64,000 nt of DNA from Gluconobacter cerevisiae (GTDB taxonomy: Bacteria; Pseudomonadota; Alphaproteobacteria; Acetobacterales; Acetobacteraceae): assembly GCF_015244675.1 (NCBI RefSeq), contig NZ_JABCQO010000002.1:370233-434232 (forward strand). Reading direction: 5' to 3'. This document shows positions 26,597 through 36,985 of the stretch, piece after piece (within the stretch, counting starts at the first letter, position 1; each line of letters opens with the position of its first letter). The translations under genes were made by a program, and so were the position numbers. The notes under the pieces were generated by a model. That model did not search any database. It was given only the letters and a program-made list of their open reading frames with translations, and had not been told where the DNA came from.

Positions 26597-27510
26597 GGCC
26601 AGCGGACTTCCGGCGGCATGCTCATGAGGATGGCTTCGGTGTTGCCGCCTGTCTTGAGACCGAACAACGTGCCGCGGTCGTGAAGAAGATTGAACTCCAC
26701 ATAACGGCCGCGACGGATGAGTTGGGCGTCACGATCGGCTTCGGTCCAGGGGGTGAACATCCGGCGACGCACAACGGCGGGGTAGGCGTCATGGAAGGCC
26801 ATGCCGACATCCTTCGTAAAGGCGAAGTCCAGATCTGCGTTTCCTGTAGAGAACTGGTCGTAGAAAATGCCGCCCAGGCCGCGTGGCTCGTTGCGGTGGG
26901 AGAGATGGAAGTAGCGGTCGCACCATTCCTTGAAGCGGGGATAATGCTCAGGATCGTGGCGGTTGCAGGCATCTTCGAACGATTTGTGGAAATAGTCCGC
27001 GTCCGACCGGGCTTCTGCGCTGTCAGGGAACATGGGCGTAATGTCGCCGCCGCCTCCGAACCAGCCCTTTGTCGTGATGATCATGCGCGTGTTGAAATGC
27101 GCGGCGCTGACATGCGGGTTGCACGGATGCGCGACGAGAGAGACGCCGGTGGCGAAGAAACGCGGGTCTTCTTCGGCGCCCTGAATGTTTTTGCGGAATT
27201 CAGGGGAGAACTCGCCCCAGACGGTCGAGACATTGACGCCGACTTTTTCGAACACGCGGCCGCGCATGACGGACATCACACCGGCACCGCCTTCCGGGCG
27301 GCTCCAGGCCGTGCGTTCGAAACGGCCGGGGGCGGTACGGTCACGCAGGACCTGCGAACCACCCTCCGCGGCTTCGTCTTCGAGTTTTTCGTAGGACGCG
27401 CAGATGCGGTCACGGAGGGTTTCGAACCAGGCTTTGGCGTCCTGCTTGAGGGCGTCGTGAGGCACGTCTGGACGAACGGTTTCGGCGAAACCGGGGCTGA
27501 TCTGGTCCAT
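26593..27510 (-). CDS. hemF: Oxygen-dependent coproporphyrinogen-III oxidase
   Basis: A 305-residue enzyme with family motifs: [53 protein letters not shown], and the C-terminal [33 protein letters not shown]. It oxidatively decarboxylates coproporphyrinogen III to protoporphyrinogen IX with O2, which fits an obligate aerobe. The 287 bp between hemF and the divergent mtnP contain no gene I can support; they presumably hold both promoters. Confidence 0.97.
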   Translation of the reverse strand: MDQISPGFAETVRPDVPHDALKQDAKAWFETLRDRICASYEKLEDEAAEGGSQVLRDRTAPGRFERTAWSRPEGGAGVMSVMRGRVFEKVGVNVSTVWGEFSPEFRKNIQGAEEDPRFFATGVSLVAHPCNPHVSAAHFNTRMIITTKGWFGGGGDITPMFPDSAEARSDADYFHKSFEDACNRHDPEHYPRFKEWCDRYFHLSHRNEPRGLGGIFYDQFSTGNADLDFAFTKDVGMAFHDAYPAVVRRRMFTPWTEADRDAQLIRRGRYVEFNLLHDRGTLFGLKTGGNTEAILMSMPPEVRWP

Positions 27511-27797
27511 TTTTTCTTCCCCCGTCTATACAGGACAAAACTTCGTTACGCGCAGTGTCCTAGCAAATCGTGCCGTCGTCGAACAGTTGGCTGATGCATG
27601 ACTGACGCTCATTGGTGGCGAGCATCCGTGGCGGGACGATGGCGCAAAGACGTTTTCATTTCGTAAAAACGCCGGGTTTTTGTGAAAATATTTTGCTGAA
27701 CGCGGGAAAGGGGCATGTACGGCGTGCGAGGCTTGCGCGCTGTGCGTTCTCGTGGTCCAGAACGGGCGAGCGGATCAAACAACAGTCAGGAACAGAC

Positions 27798-28688
27798 ATG
27801 TCTTCGGAACAGGAAATCCAGCCCGTCATCGGTGTGATCGGTGGTTCGGGGCTGTACGACATCGACGGACTCGAAAACAAGGAATGGCGCAAGGTTGAAA
27901 CGCCTTGGGGTGAGCCGTCCGACGAATTGCTGTTCGGGACGTTCGAGGGCGTGCAGTGTGTGTTTCTACCCCGTCATGGGCGGGGGCATCCCATTCCACC
28001 GTCGCGTCTGAACTTTCGCGCCAATATCGATGCGCTCAAGCGTGCGGGTGTGACGGATATTCTGTCACTTTCGGCAGTGGGATCGCTCAAGGAAGAGCTG
28101 CCGCCGGGGCATTTCGTGCTGGTGGACCAGTTCATTGATCGCAGCTTTGCACGTGAGAAGAGCTTCTTCGACACGGGCTGTGTGGCGCATGTTGGCATGG
28201 CGGAGCCGGTTTCGGCGCGCATACTGGACGTGGTGCAGGGTGAGGCGGTCTCGCTTGGCATTCCGTTCACGCGGGGCGGGACATATCTGGTGATGGAAGG
28301 TCCGCAGTTCTCCACACGTGCCGAGAGCGAACTGTACCGTTCCTGGGGCTGTTCGGTAGTTGGTATGACGAACATGCCGGAAGCCAAGCTCGCACGCGAA
28401 GCCGAGATGAACTACGCGACCGTTGCGATGGTCACGGATTTCGACTGCTGGCATAGCGAGCATGACAGCGTGACGGTTGAGGCTGTTGTGAAGGTCATGA
28501 CGGGCAATGCGGAGAATGCGCGTCGTCTTGTGAAGGCCGTCATTCCAATGCTGGGCAAGAAGCGTCCGGTCGATGCAAGTGCCGAGCGCGCGCTGGATCA
28601 TGCGATCATCACGGCTCCGGCTGCACGCGATCCGAAGCTGGTGGCCAAGCTTGACGCCGTAGCGGGACGTGTTCTGAAGCAGGGCTAA
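27798..28688 (+). CDS. mtnP: S-methyl-5'-thioadenosine phosphorylase
   Basis: A 296-residue member of the PNP/MTAP family with VIGVIGGSGLYDIDGL, VFLPRHGRGHPIPPS (phosphate site), LSLSAVGSLKEELPPG, VMEGPQFSTRAES and VGMTNMPEAKLAREAEMNY (the purine/ribose site). It splits methylthioadenosine into adenine and methylthioribose-1-phosphate for methionine salvage. The longer open frame upstream starts at 27612, but the homologous part begins at ATG 27798, so I use that. Confidence 0.95.
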   Translation: MSSEQEIQPVIGVIGGSGLYDIDGLENKEWRKVETPWGEPSDELLFGTFEGVQCVFLPRHGRGHPIPPSRLNFRANIDALKRAGVTDILSLSAVGSLKEELPPGHFVLVDQFIDRSFAREKSFFDTGCVAHVGMAEPVSARILDVVQGEAVSLGIPFTRGGTYLVMEGPQFSTRAESELYRSWGCSVVGMTNMPEAKLAREAEMNYATVAMVTDFDCWHSEHDSVTVEAVVKVMTGNAENARRLVKAVIPMLGKKRPVDASAERALDHAIITAPAARDPKLVAKLDAVAGRVLKQG

Positions 28689-28701
28689 AGTTCTGTGAGT
28701 G

Positions 28702-28726
28702 CCGCGCCTGCTTCATGCAGGCGCGG
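28702..28726. terminator. Strong hairpin between convergent mtnP and DUF2934 genes
   Basis: CCGCGCCTGC and GCAGGCGCGG form a perfect 10-bp G+C-rich stem with a TTCAT loop, placed 14 bp after the mtnP stop. There is no T-run on either side, so it is a probable but atypical terminator. Confidence 0.55.
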
Positions 28727-28738
28727 TTGAAAGCACGA

Positions 28739-29002
28739 TCAGTCGTGATTGTGGTTCGGGTCTGCGTTCAGATCGATGCCTGCACGCGCATCATCAATTT
28801 CCACGCCGTCCAGTTCCACCGGCGGCAGATCCTTGACCGGAGTGCCTTGTGGTACGCCCTTGATGGAAATCAGGTCCGCAGCCTTTTCGAGATAGCCTTC
28901 GGGGCCGCAGGCCGGCTTGCCGTCAGCTGCCCACAGAAGGCGCGCTTCGTGACGGATCGCGGCGTCGTGTTTGGGGTCGTCTTTGAGCGGATTGGTGCTC
29001 AT
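28739..29002 (-). CDS. DUF2934-like small protein
   Basis: An 87-residue acidic, soluble protein starting at ATG 29002 with AGGAG eight bases upstream. The segment IRHEARLLWAADGKPACGPE resembles the DUF2934 pattern (IRxRAYxLWExxGxPxG). The C-terminus is Asp/Asn/His-rich (DLNADPNHNHD), which might bind metal, but this is speculative. It stands alone between mtnP (convergent) and a hydrolase gene. Confidence 0.65.
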   Translation of the reverse strand: MSTNPLKDDPKHDAAIRHEARLLWAADGKPACGPEGYLEKAADLISIKGVPQGTPVKDLPPVELDGVEIDDARAGIDLNADPNHNHD

Positions 29003-29108
29003 TTTGAAACTCCTGTCTGATCCGGTGCGGTATTCGCCGGGTTTGTCATCATTATAGACCTCTTTCACGGTTTTGCGACAGTCTGTGTCACCGTGATCAG
29101 GGGGCGAG

Positions 29109-29819
29109 TCAGGCGAGGTTGGTTTTCAGAAAATCGACGCTGCGGGACCAGGCGAGATCGCGGGCATCACGGTTGAAGCTTGGACGCTCGGGGCAGCCGA
29201 AACCGTGGCCGGCGTCGTCATAGACATATTCTTCGATCTCGGGACGGGCGTCGCGGATCTTCTGGATTTCAGTGTGAGGGATAGAGGCGTCCTCGCCGCC
29301 GAAATGCAGCTCGACCGGACAGTTGGGTGCGGTATCGACATGATTGCCGATGCCGGCGCCATACCAACTCACGGCAGCGTCCACATCATGGGTCTGCGTT
29401 GCCGTCAGCCAGGCGAGCAGGCCACCCCAGCAGAAGCCGATAATGCCGACTTTCTCGTGTCCGGCATCACGCAGGGCGTTCGCGCAAGCGGCAATGTCGG
29501 TGAGCGTCTTGTCGGATGGGATCTGGCTGCGGAGTTCGAGGCCCTCCGTCACACCCGCCTGTGAATAGGGCAGGACGACGTTGGATTTTGCCCTGTCAAA
29601 GACGGCCGGGGCAATGACGTGAAAACCTTCGGCCGCGAAGTCGTTGCAGACATTGCGGATATGATCGGTGAGGCCGAAAATTTCCTGCACGACGATGAGG
29701 GCGAGGGGCGACTCCGCCGAACCTGCTTCCCAGGCGCCGAAGCTGTGTCCGTCTGCAGCCGTCAGTTTGACCATCTGGCCTGATGCGGGGGTTTTCTTGT
29801 CCGATGGGCTGTGTTTCAT
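29109..29819 (-). CDS. Dienelactone hydrolase family protein
   Basis: A 236-residue cytoplasmic alpha/beta hydrolase. The nucleophile elbow GFCWGG carries the catalytic Cys, FGGEDASIPH the Asp region and VYDDAGHGFGCPERPSF the His. These are diagnostic of the dienelactone hydrolase/carboxymethylenebutenolidase family. No chlorocatechol pathway genes are nearby, so a general hydrolase role is likelier. It is divergent from the DUF4169 gene (42 bp between start codons). Confidence 0.9.
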   Translation of the reverse strand: MKHSPSDKKTPASGQMVKLTAADGHSFGAWEAGSAESPLALIVVQEIFGLTDHIRNVCNDFAAEGFHVIAPAVFDRAKSNVVLPYSQAGVTEGLELRSQIPSDKTLTDIAACANALRDAGHEKVGIIGFCWGGLLAWLTATQTHDVDAAVSWYGAGIGNHVDTAPNCPVELHFGGEDASIPHTEIQKIRDARPEIEEYVYDDAGHGFGCPERPSFNRDARDLAWSRSVDFLKTNLA

Positions 29820-29861
29820 GTCTGTCTATCCAGTTTTGTCATGCCCGAAAGGCCATGAATC

Positions 29862-30068
29862 ATGAGCGACGTCATCAATCTCCGCCGGGAACGCAAACGC
29901 CGCAAGGGCGTTGAGGATGCCAAGGTTGCGGATGCCAATCGCCGCCTGTATGGACGGACCAAGGGCCAGAAACTGGCTGAAACCATAGAAAAACAGCGGT
30001 CGGAAAGCCTGCTCGACGGACGGAAACTTTGTTCTGGACCGTCTGGGGATGGTAGCGAGAAACCTTGA
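29862..30068 (+). CDS. DUF4169 family small protein
   Basis: A 68-residue highly basic protein that opens MSDVINLRRERKRRKG, followed by ANRRLYGRTKGQK and a conserved LLDGRKL near the end. This matches DUF4169, a small family widespread in alphaproteobacteria with no known function. Its composition suggests nucleic-acid or ribosome contact, but that is inference. The predicted groES -35 element overlaps its stop codon. Confidence 0.8.
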   Translation: MSDVINLRRERKRRKGVEDAKVADANRRLYGRTKGQKLAETIEKQRSESLLDGRKLCSGPSGDGSEKP

Positions 30069-30093
30069 CGGAAACGGGTTGGACGCCTATGTC
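30065..30093 (+). promoter_or_regulatory. Predicted sigma-70 promoter of groESL
   Basis: TTGACG (30065-30070) and TATGTC (30088-30093) are 17 bp apart. The CIRCE element starts 2 bp downstream, so HrcA binding there would block initiation. Confidence 0.7.
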
Positions 30094-30094
30094 T

Positions 30095-30121
30095 TTGGCA
30101 CTCTCCATGTGAGAGTGCCAA
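30095..30121. promoter_or_regulatory. CIRCE operator (HrcA site)
   Basis: TTGGCACTC-N9-GAGTGCCAA is a perfect 9-9-9 inverted repeat. It differs from the consensus TTAGCACTC-N9-GAGTGCTAA by one symmetric base pair in each arm. It lies 76 bp before the groES start, the standard place for heat-shock repression by HrcA. Confidence 0.93.
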
Positions 30122-30197
30122 ATGCACTGCAGTCATTGAGTGCAGCAACCCGGTCACGCTGCTTTTTACAAGGGTGTGACCAAAAATGGAGCGATCC

Positions 30198-30488
30198 ATG
30201 ACGAAGTTTCGTCCCCTTCATGACCGCGTAGTGGTCCGTCGCCTCACGGGCGAAGAGAAGACCGCTGGCGGCATCATCATTCCTGACACCGCCAAGGACA
30301 AGCCGACCGAAGGCGAAATCGTTTCCGTCGGCCCGGGTGCCCGCAACGAGCAAGGCCAGATCGTGGCTCTGGACGTCAAGGCTGGTGACAAGGTGCTGTT
30401 CGGCAAGTGGTCCGGCACCGAGGTCAAGATCGATGGCGAAGAGCTGCTGATCATGAAAGAGAGCGACATCATGGGTGTGATCGGCTGA
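30198..30488 (+). CDS. groES: Co-chaperonin GroES
   Basis: A 96-residue protein of exact family length: [13 protein letters not shown] at the N-terminus, the mobile loop [18 protein letters not shown], and [20 protein letters not shown] near the end. It caps the GroEL cage during protein folding. The ATG at 30198 has GGAG six bases upstream; an ATG 12 bp earlier lacks this. Transcribed with groEL from a CIRCE-controlled promoter. Confidence 0.98.
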   Translation: MTKFRPLHDRVVVRRLTGEEKTAGGIIIPDTAKDKPTEGEIVSVGPGARNEQGQIVALDVKAGDKVLFGKWSGTEVKIDGEELLIMKESDIMGVIG

Positions 30489-30514
30489 ACAGCCGTCCCC
30501 GTTTCCTCTCGTAA

Positions 30515-32179
<1,665 letters not shown>

Positions 32180-32200
32180 TCGAAGTCCGGTCCATCTTTT

Positions 32201-32221
32201 GCCTCTTCACCGTGAAGAGGC
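32201..32221. repeat. Hairpin just after groEL
   Basis: GCCTCTTCA and TGAAGAGGC form a 9-bp stem with a CCG loop, 22 bp after the groEL stop and just before the true terminator. With no T-run it may act as a 3' stabiliser. Confidence 0.5.
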
Positions 32222-32242
32222 GGAGATGCCCAATATGTTGCA

Positions 32243-32276
32243 AAAAAGCCTCTGGCCTTCGGGTCAGAGGCTTTTT
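32243..32276 (+). terminator. Rho-independent terminator of groESL
   Basis: AAAAAGCCTCTG and CAGAGGCTTTTT form a 12-bp stem around a GCCTTCGGGT loop, ending in a T-run. It separates groESL from the TonB-dependent receptor gene. The symmetric A/T flanks allow function on both strands. Confidence 0.93.
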
Positions 32277-32328
32277 AAATTTCAGTTTAATTGCTGAATC
32301 CAAACGAAAAACCCAGGCTGGGTATAAC

Positions 32329-32355
32329 TGTTGCATTTATCACACGTGTTGCATT
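32329..32355. repeat. Direct repeat upstream of the TonB-dependent receptor
   Basis: TGTTGCATT occurs at 32329-32337 and again at 32347-32355, 18 bp apart (close to two helical turns). This spacing suits tandem binding of a regulator on one face of DNA. I cannot place a convincing -10/-35 pair around it. Confidence 0.35.
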
Positions 32356-32458
32356 CAAGTGCCCTCTAAAAGCATGGCTGGTATGTATTTTTCGTGACAG
32401 TCACGCTCTGAGATCTTTAGACAGGGAACATCATTCTTCTGAAGGATTTTGTTCTTTG

Positions 32459-35422
32459 ATGAGCACATCTCGTCGCCACCTGTTGCTGTGTGCATCAATT
32501 CTCGGAGTTGGGACCCTGTCAGGAACGGCTGTTGCCGCTTCCACGACGCAGCCGGAACACCGTTCCCACAAGGCTGTGCACCACAAGGCAGCGGCTTCGA
32601 CGACTGCTGCAAAACCTGCTGCTGTTCCTGCGCAATCCGTTGCCGTACCTGTCGCCGCGACAGCTCCGGCTTCTTCCCGCCGTCGTCGCGCGGAGGTCCT
32701 TGAGGCGCAGGGTGTATCGGGCGGTACCGAACGCATGGTCGTTACGGGATCGGCGCTTGCATCCTCGAACAACCAGAACGCCAACCCCGTCCAGATTGTG
32801 ACGGCCAAGCAGATCCAGCAGACGGGTGCCACGACCCTCAGCGACTTTTTCGCGCGCATTCCGTCCATTGGTGGGACGGGTTCGAATAACGCGGAAACCA
32901 ACGGCACGGGTGGTGCGGCCTGCACTGACATCCGTAACCTTGGTTCTAACCGTGTTCTCGTGCTGATTGACGGCAAGCGTGCGACGCTGAACGGTCAGAC
33001 GAACTGTATCGATCTGAACGCCCTGCCGGTGCAGCAGATTGCGAGCGTCGAAATCCTGAAGGATGGCGGTTCCGAGCTTTACGGCGCCGACGCCGTTTCG
33101 GGTGTCATCAACATCAAGATGCGTCATGATCTGTCGGACGGAAACATCACCATCCGTGGTGGCATTACCGGTCATGGCGATAACGACACTGGCATGATTT
33201 CCGCCTACAAGGGCTGGAATTTCGATCATGACAAGGGCAACCTGACGCTGTTCGGTCAGTATATGACCCAGGGTGGTGTTCTCCAGCGTAACCGCGGCTG
33301 GGGCAACCCGACGCAGGTCTCGAACAACGTCGTCGGCTCAGGACCGGAAGTTTTCGGTTCAGGCTATTCGAATTATACGCATGTCCAGAATGAGGCGACC
33401 GGCCTGAGTGCGGCAGTGGCACCAGATGGAAAGACTGTCAGTGCCTGGGGTACGAACAACCGCTACGCGAATGGCGAGCATCAGAGTCTGATCAACCAGC
33501 TTCAGAACTCCAGCCTTTCGGGCGATTTTCACTACGAGTTCAATCGGCACGCCAACCTTTATTCCAATGTGATGTACTCACATCGGACCAGCTCCAGCTA
33601 CATGGCAGCCGAACCGTTTAACGGTTCTGTCCCGCCCAGCACACTGCCGTCCGTTCTGACGGTTCCTGCCAATGATCCAAACAATCCATTTGGCCAGAAC
33701 GTCGACCTTACAAAGCGTCTGACGGAACTCGGGGATCGTCGCGACGAGAACGCCACTGATACTGTCACCGCCAAGGTGGGTATGAATGGTGCGATTGCTT
33801 ACGGCTGGGATTACGACGTTTCGTATACCTATGGTTCCAACATGTCGACGGATCACCTGGAGAACGTCGGATCTTACACGAACCTGCTGAATGCCTATGG
33901 CCTGCAGCAGACTGACCCGTCCAGCTCCACCAGCCCTCTGGTCTATAATGCCGGTGTCTGCCCCGCTTTCGGATGCAGCAATCCGTTCGGAACGATGGGC
34001 AGACAGGCTGCGTCCTACGTCAATTACAACACGAACACGCATTCACATTACCAGCTTCGTGACTGGAACCTGCGCATCAACAACAACCACGTGACGACGA
34101 TGCCCTGGAAGGGCGGCGGCGATCTGGGTATGGCGTTTGGTTTCGAACACCGTGGCGAACAGCTGACCAACACGCCTGACGAGCTGATCAGCAGCGGACA
34201 GAGCCTGACCAACACCGTTCTGCCGACCAGTGGTGGCTTCGACGTTACGGAAGGGTATGCAGAAGCCAAGGCGACTCTGCTGAAGAACGTCTTTCTTGCA
34301 AAGGATCTGACGATCGACGCGCAGGGTCGCGCGTCGGGTTACAGCACGACGTCCGAGACGGCGAAGAACTGGAAAGCGTCCATCAACTGGGCACCCACGC
34401 AGGACATCCGCTTCCGTGGTACGATTGGCACGTCCTATCGTCAGCCGAATGTTTATGAACTGTATGGTGGTCAGTCGTTGGGCTACAACCTTGCCAACGA
34501 TCCGTGCGATGCGGGACAGGTTGGGAACTACGGCGGTGCGTCGGCTACGGTTGCGGCCACCTGTGCGAAGCAGGGGATCAACACCTCCACGTTCCATCAG
34601 TCCGGTACAGGCCAGGTTCCGACGCTGGGTGGCGGTAATGCCCATCTGGCACCTGAGATCGGACGGACCTACACATTCGGTACGATCATTACGCCGCGCT
34701 GGATTCCGAATCTCTCCATTTCCGGTGAGTTCTGGCACTACTCGGTCAATCACACGATCAGTGCGCTTCCGACGCAGTATATTCTGGATGGATGCTACAC
34801 GGGTAGCAGCCCTTCGCTGTGCAATACGGTGAGCCGTCTGGCGAATGGCCAGATCAACACGGTTTCGGCAACGAACCAGAACACTGGCGCTCTGCATGAA
34901 AGCGGCGTTGATTTCGATTTCGATTATCGTATCCGCGTTACTTCCCATGACCTCCTGTCGGTGTCCAACAACTTCCAGTATCTGCTGAACTACACACAGC
35001 AGCTCGTTCCGGGTGGTCCGTTCACCAACTACACTGGCGCCCTGCTTTATGGCGGTGGTCCGAACAACCCGAGTGCGTCCTATGGCATTCCGCGCGTTCG
35101 TGACTACTCGACGTTTGGCTGGACACATGGTGCGTTCACCGCAACCTACATGGTGCAGTTCATTGGTGGGATGCGCTGGAACAATCAGTCCGAGTTCCTG
35201 AATGCTACGACGGCTGGCCGTTACAAGACGCCGATGATGATCGAACAGGATCTGACGCTGGCCTATCGCTGGAAGAAGTGGAACTTCGAAAGCGGCATCA
35301 ACAACATCACCAACAAGAAACCCCCGTTCGTGGCCAGTGGCGTGGATAACAGCGCCGGTGCGACTTATGGCAGCTTTTATCAGGGTCGTTATTTCTTCCT
35401 GCAGGCAGGTCTGAACTTCTGA
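32459..35422 (+). CDS. TonB-dependent outer membrane receptor
   Basis: A 987-residue precursor. It has a signal peptide (HLLLCASILGVGTLSGTAVA), a low-complexity Ala/His/Pro-rich linker (about 25-90), a plug domain (about 95-230; ERMVVTGSAL, QTGATTLSDFFARIPSI, VEILKDGGSELYGADAVSG) and a 22-strand barrel ending in Phe (FFLQAGLNF). It takes up an unknown ligand with TonB energy. The ATG at 32459 is chosen because it gives the signal peptide; AAGGA lies 12 bases upstream, a long spacing. Preceded by the groEL terminator and followed by its own, it is a single-gene unit. Confidence 0.92.
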   Translation: MSTSRRHLLLCASILGVGTLSGTAVAASTTQPEHRSHKAVHHKAAASTTAAKPAAVPAQSVAVPVAATAPASSRRRRAEVLEAQGVSGGTERMVVTGSALASSNNQNANPVQIVTAKQIQQTGATTLSDFFARIPSIGGTGSNNAETNGTGGAACTDIRNLGSNRVLVLIDGKRATLNGQTNCIDLNALPVQQIASVEILKDGGSELYGADAVSGVINIKMRHDLSDGNITIRGGITGHGDNDTGMISAYKGWNFDHDKGNLTLFGQYMTQGGVLQRNRGWGNPTQVSNNVVGSGPEVFGSGYSNYTHVQNEATGLSAAVAPDGKTVSAWGTNNRYANGEHQSLINQLQNSSLSGDFHYEFNRHANLYSNVMYSHRTSSSYMAAEPFNGSVPPSTLPSVLTVPANDPNNPFGQNVDLTKRLTELGDRRDENATDTVTAKVGMNGAIAYGWDYDVSYTYGSNMSTDHLENVGSYTNLLNAYGLQQTDPSSSTSPLVYNAGVCPAFGCSNPFGTMGRQAASYVNYNTNTHSHYQLRDWNLRINNNHVTTMPWKGGGDLGMAFGFEHRGEQLTNTPDELISSGQSLTNTVLPTSGGFDVTEGYAEAKATLLKNVFLAKDLTIDAQGRASGYSTTSETAKNWKASINWAPTQDIRFRGTIGTSYRQPNVYELYGGQSLGYNLANDPCDAGQVGNYGGASATVAATCAKQGINTSTFHQSGTGQVPTLGGGNAHLAPEIGRTYTFGTIITPRWIPNLSISGEFWHYSVNHTISALPTQYILDGCYTGSSPSLCNTVSRLANGQINTVSATNQNTGALHESGVDFDFDYRIRVTSHDLLSVSNNFQYLLNYTQQLVPGGPFTNYTGALLYGGGPNNPSASYGIPRVRDYSTFGWTHGAFTATYMVQFIGGMRWNNQSEFLNATTAGRYKTPMMIEQDLTLAYRWKKWNFESGINNITNKKPPFVASGVDNSAGATYGSFYQGRYFFLQAGLNF

Positions 35423-35465
35423 TCCTGACACTCTGAATAACGGTCTGGACCTTTGGTCCTCAAGA

Positions 35466-35498
35466 GCCCCCGGCCATTATGGTCGGGGGCTTTTTTTT
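35466..35498 (+). terminator. Rho-independent terminator after the TonB receptor
   Basis: GCCCCCGGCC and GGTCGGGGGC pair over 10 bp with one G-T wobble and an ATTAT loop, followed by eight T. Confidence 0.93.
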
Positions 35499-35545
35499 GT
35501 GTAGTTTTTTCGAAAACGGAATTTCCTGATTGACGGGAATTGAAA

Positions 35546-35564
35546 CCTGTCGAACTGTGACAGG
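35546..35564. promoter_or_regulatory. Inverted repeat upstream of the TelA/YbjQ operon
   Basis: CCTGTC-N7-GACAGG lies 18 bp before the first start codon of the operon, within the likely promoter or leader region (a TTGACG is at 35530-35535). It may be an operator or a leader hairpin next to the ribosome site. Confidence 0.45.
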
Positions 35565-35582
35565 GATATCGAAGAGGCGCTC

Positions 35583-35969
35583 ATGACTGGGAATATCGAC
35601 GATCTTGCGGCGCTGATCCGGGAAGCCGAAGATGGCCGGGAGCGCTTTTTGGAAAAGTTCGCCGTCTTTTGCGAGCAGGCTTTTCCACGTCAGGCAACCG
35701 TAACGCGCAAGACCCGGGGATGGCTGAAACGCACGGTCGATATCGATGAGCTTACCCTCCGGTTCGAAACTCGGGTTTTCGTAATCCGGCGTGAGAGGGA
35801 CGGAGTGGTGGCCGAGATTGCCCACGAAGTACGTGGGGTGGTGATCAGTCGCAAACAGGTTCCGGTCCGGGACTGGATCACGGAGTTGCGTCAGAAAATC
35901 CATGAGACAGGACTGGCTATTTCGGGCGAGGGTCGCGCATCTGCCGAACTGACGGATTTTCGGCCGTGA
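35583..35969 (+). CDS. Unknown protein, first gene of the TelA/YbjQ operon
   Basis: A 128-residue soluble protein of mixed charge. No domain recognised. The N-terminus (IDDLAALIREAEDGRERFLEKFAVF) is helical; the middle (VDIDELTLRFETRVFVIRRERDGVV) has alternating beta-strand patterns; the C-terminal part (VRDWITELRQKIHET) is helical again. AGAGG precedes the ATG by six bases. It overlaps the next gene by one base, so these two and the following YbjQ and telA genes appear to be one operon. The opposite-strand frame here is rejected because it crosses the previous gene's terminator. Confidence 0.7.
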   Translation: MTGNIDDLAALIREAEDGRERFLEKFAVFCEQAFPRQATVTRKTRGWLKRTVDIDELTLRFETRVFVIRRERDGVVAEIAHEVRGVVISRKQVPVRDWITELRQKIHETGLAISGEGRASAELTDFRP

Positions 35970-36934
35970 TGCGCCTGTTCCCGTGGTCTTCTGGTCCGAA
36001 AAAAGAGGCCGAAGTACGGGCGTTTCACGAGCTTGGCAGTCGGGTACGTCCTCTGGTGCGTCTGGGGTCGGTGCGGCAGGCGCTACTGACACCGTCCATG
36101 GCGATTACACCTGTAGGGAACGTTCATGCTGAAATCTGGTGGAAGTCCGGGATGAACTGGCAGGCCGTGCATGAAGCCGGCTGGCGTACGGCAACGGACC
36201 GCATCCGCGAGCAGGCGCGGGCGTTGAGTGCGGGTGCTGTTCTGAACCTGCGATACCGGCTTGAGCATCATAGCGGAGCGCTTGGGTTCATGTTGCATGG
36301 CGAGGCCGTGCGTGTGCCGCAGCTTGAACGTCTGGATGTGCTGCCCTGTGTGCCGTGGAACGCCGCGACCCTGGATGTGGCGCTTGCAGCCGGGATCGTG
36401 CCTGTGAATTATGGCGTCGGGACGTGGGAGGAGATCCGCTATGCGGGACTTCTTGAAGGATTTTTCGATGCGTTCAGCATCGGGGAGAGTGCTCTTCTGA
36501 CGCAGGCGAAGCGGGCGACCCGGGATGCGGCGGCGATGAGCCTGCGGAACGATCCGGCCTGTCGGAATTGGGACGGAGCGTTGGGACACGATGAGATGGT
36601 CGGACTGACGGTGCAGTCGGAACGGGGTGTCGTAAAGTCGCTCCGGGTTCGGGCGGCTGTGAGCATTCTTGGGTATCGGCGCATTGGCGCGCAGGGCTCT
36701 GTGTCTCCTACGATGGTGTGCAGACTGGAGGATGCGGTCCGTTCGGGCTTGCAGCATCGACCGCTTTTCGCCGGGGTTTCGAACCGGATCGAGGTTGAGG
36801 ACGAGCCTGGCGAACGGGGCAGGGATGGCCGCATTGGGGCGACTGTTCTGGGTCTTGAAGTTGGCGGTGAAGTTGTCAGTGAGGTGGCCGAGGGACTTGG
36901 CGGCCTGTTTGACGGCTTGAATGATCTGTTCTGA
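35969..36934 (+). CDS. Divergent YbjQ-like (heavy-metal-binding/DUF74) protein
   Basis: A 321-residue soluble protein. Residues about 45-125 resemble the YbjQ fold: ATDRIREQARALSAGAVLNLRY then GFMLHGEAVRV match the AxxxMxxxAxxLGAdaVvgvrf...eF.ayGTAV pattern. A second, weaker copy may lie at about 130-255 (WNAATLDVALAAGIVPVNYGV onward). YbjQ proteins are pentamers of unknown function, named for a heavy-metal-binding suggestion. The ATG at 35969 shares one base with the previous stop; a GTG at 35966 is an alternative. The C-terminal 70 residues are acidic and Gly-rich. Confidence 0.6.
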   Translation: MRLFPWSSGPKKEAEVRAFHELGSRVRPLVRLGSVRQALLTPSMAITPVGNVHAEIWWKSGMNWQAVHEAGWRTATDRIREQARALSAGAVLNLRYRLEHHSGALGFMLHGEAVRVPQLERLDVLPCVPWNAATLDVALAAGIVPVNYGVGTWEEIRYAGLLEGFFDAFSIGESALLTQAKRATRDAAAMSLRNDPACRNWDGALGHDEMVGLTVQSERGVVKSLRVRAAVSILGYRRIGAQGSVSPTMVCRLEDAVRSGLQHRPLFAGVSNRIEVEDEPGERGRDGRIGATVLGLEVGGEVVSEVAEGLGGLFDGLNDLF

Positions 36935-36985
36935 GGCTCGTTCCGAGCGGCCTCGTAGTGTTGTGGATTTTACGGCGGGAGTCCC

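Noticed and set aside
26209..27594. A 461-codon open frame on the plus strand
   Set aside because: Antisense of hemF and the binding protein, both of which show family motifs.
34043..35431. A 462-codon open frame on the minus strand
   Set aside because: Antisense of the TonB-dependent receptor, whose plug and barrel motifs are clear.
35460..36092. A 210-codon open frame on the minus strand
   Set aside because: It runs through the receptor's terminator and covers two coupled plus-strand genes with good ribosome sites.
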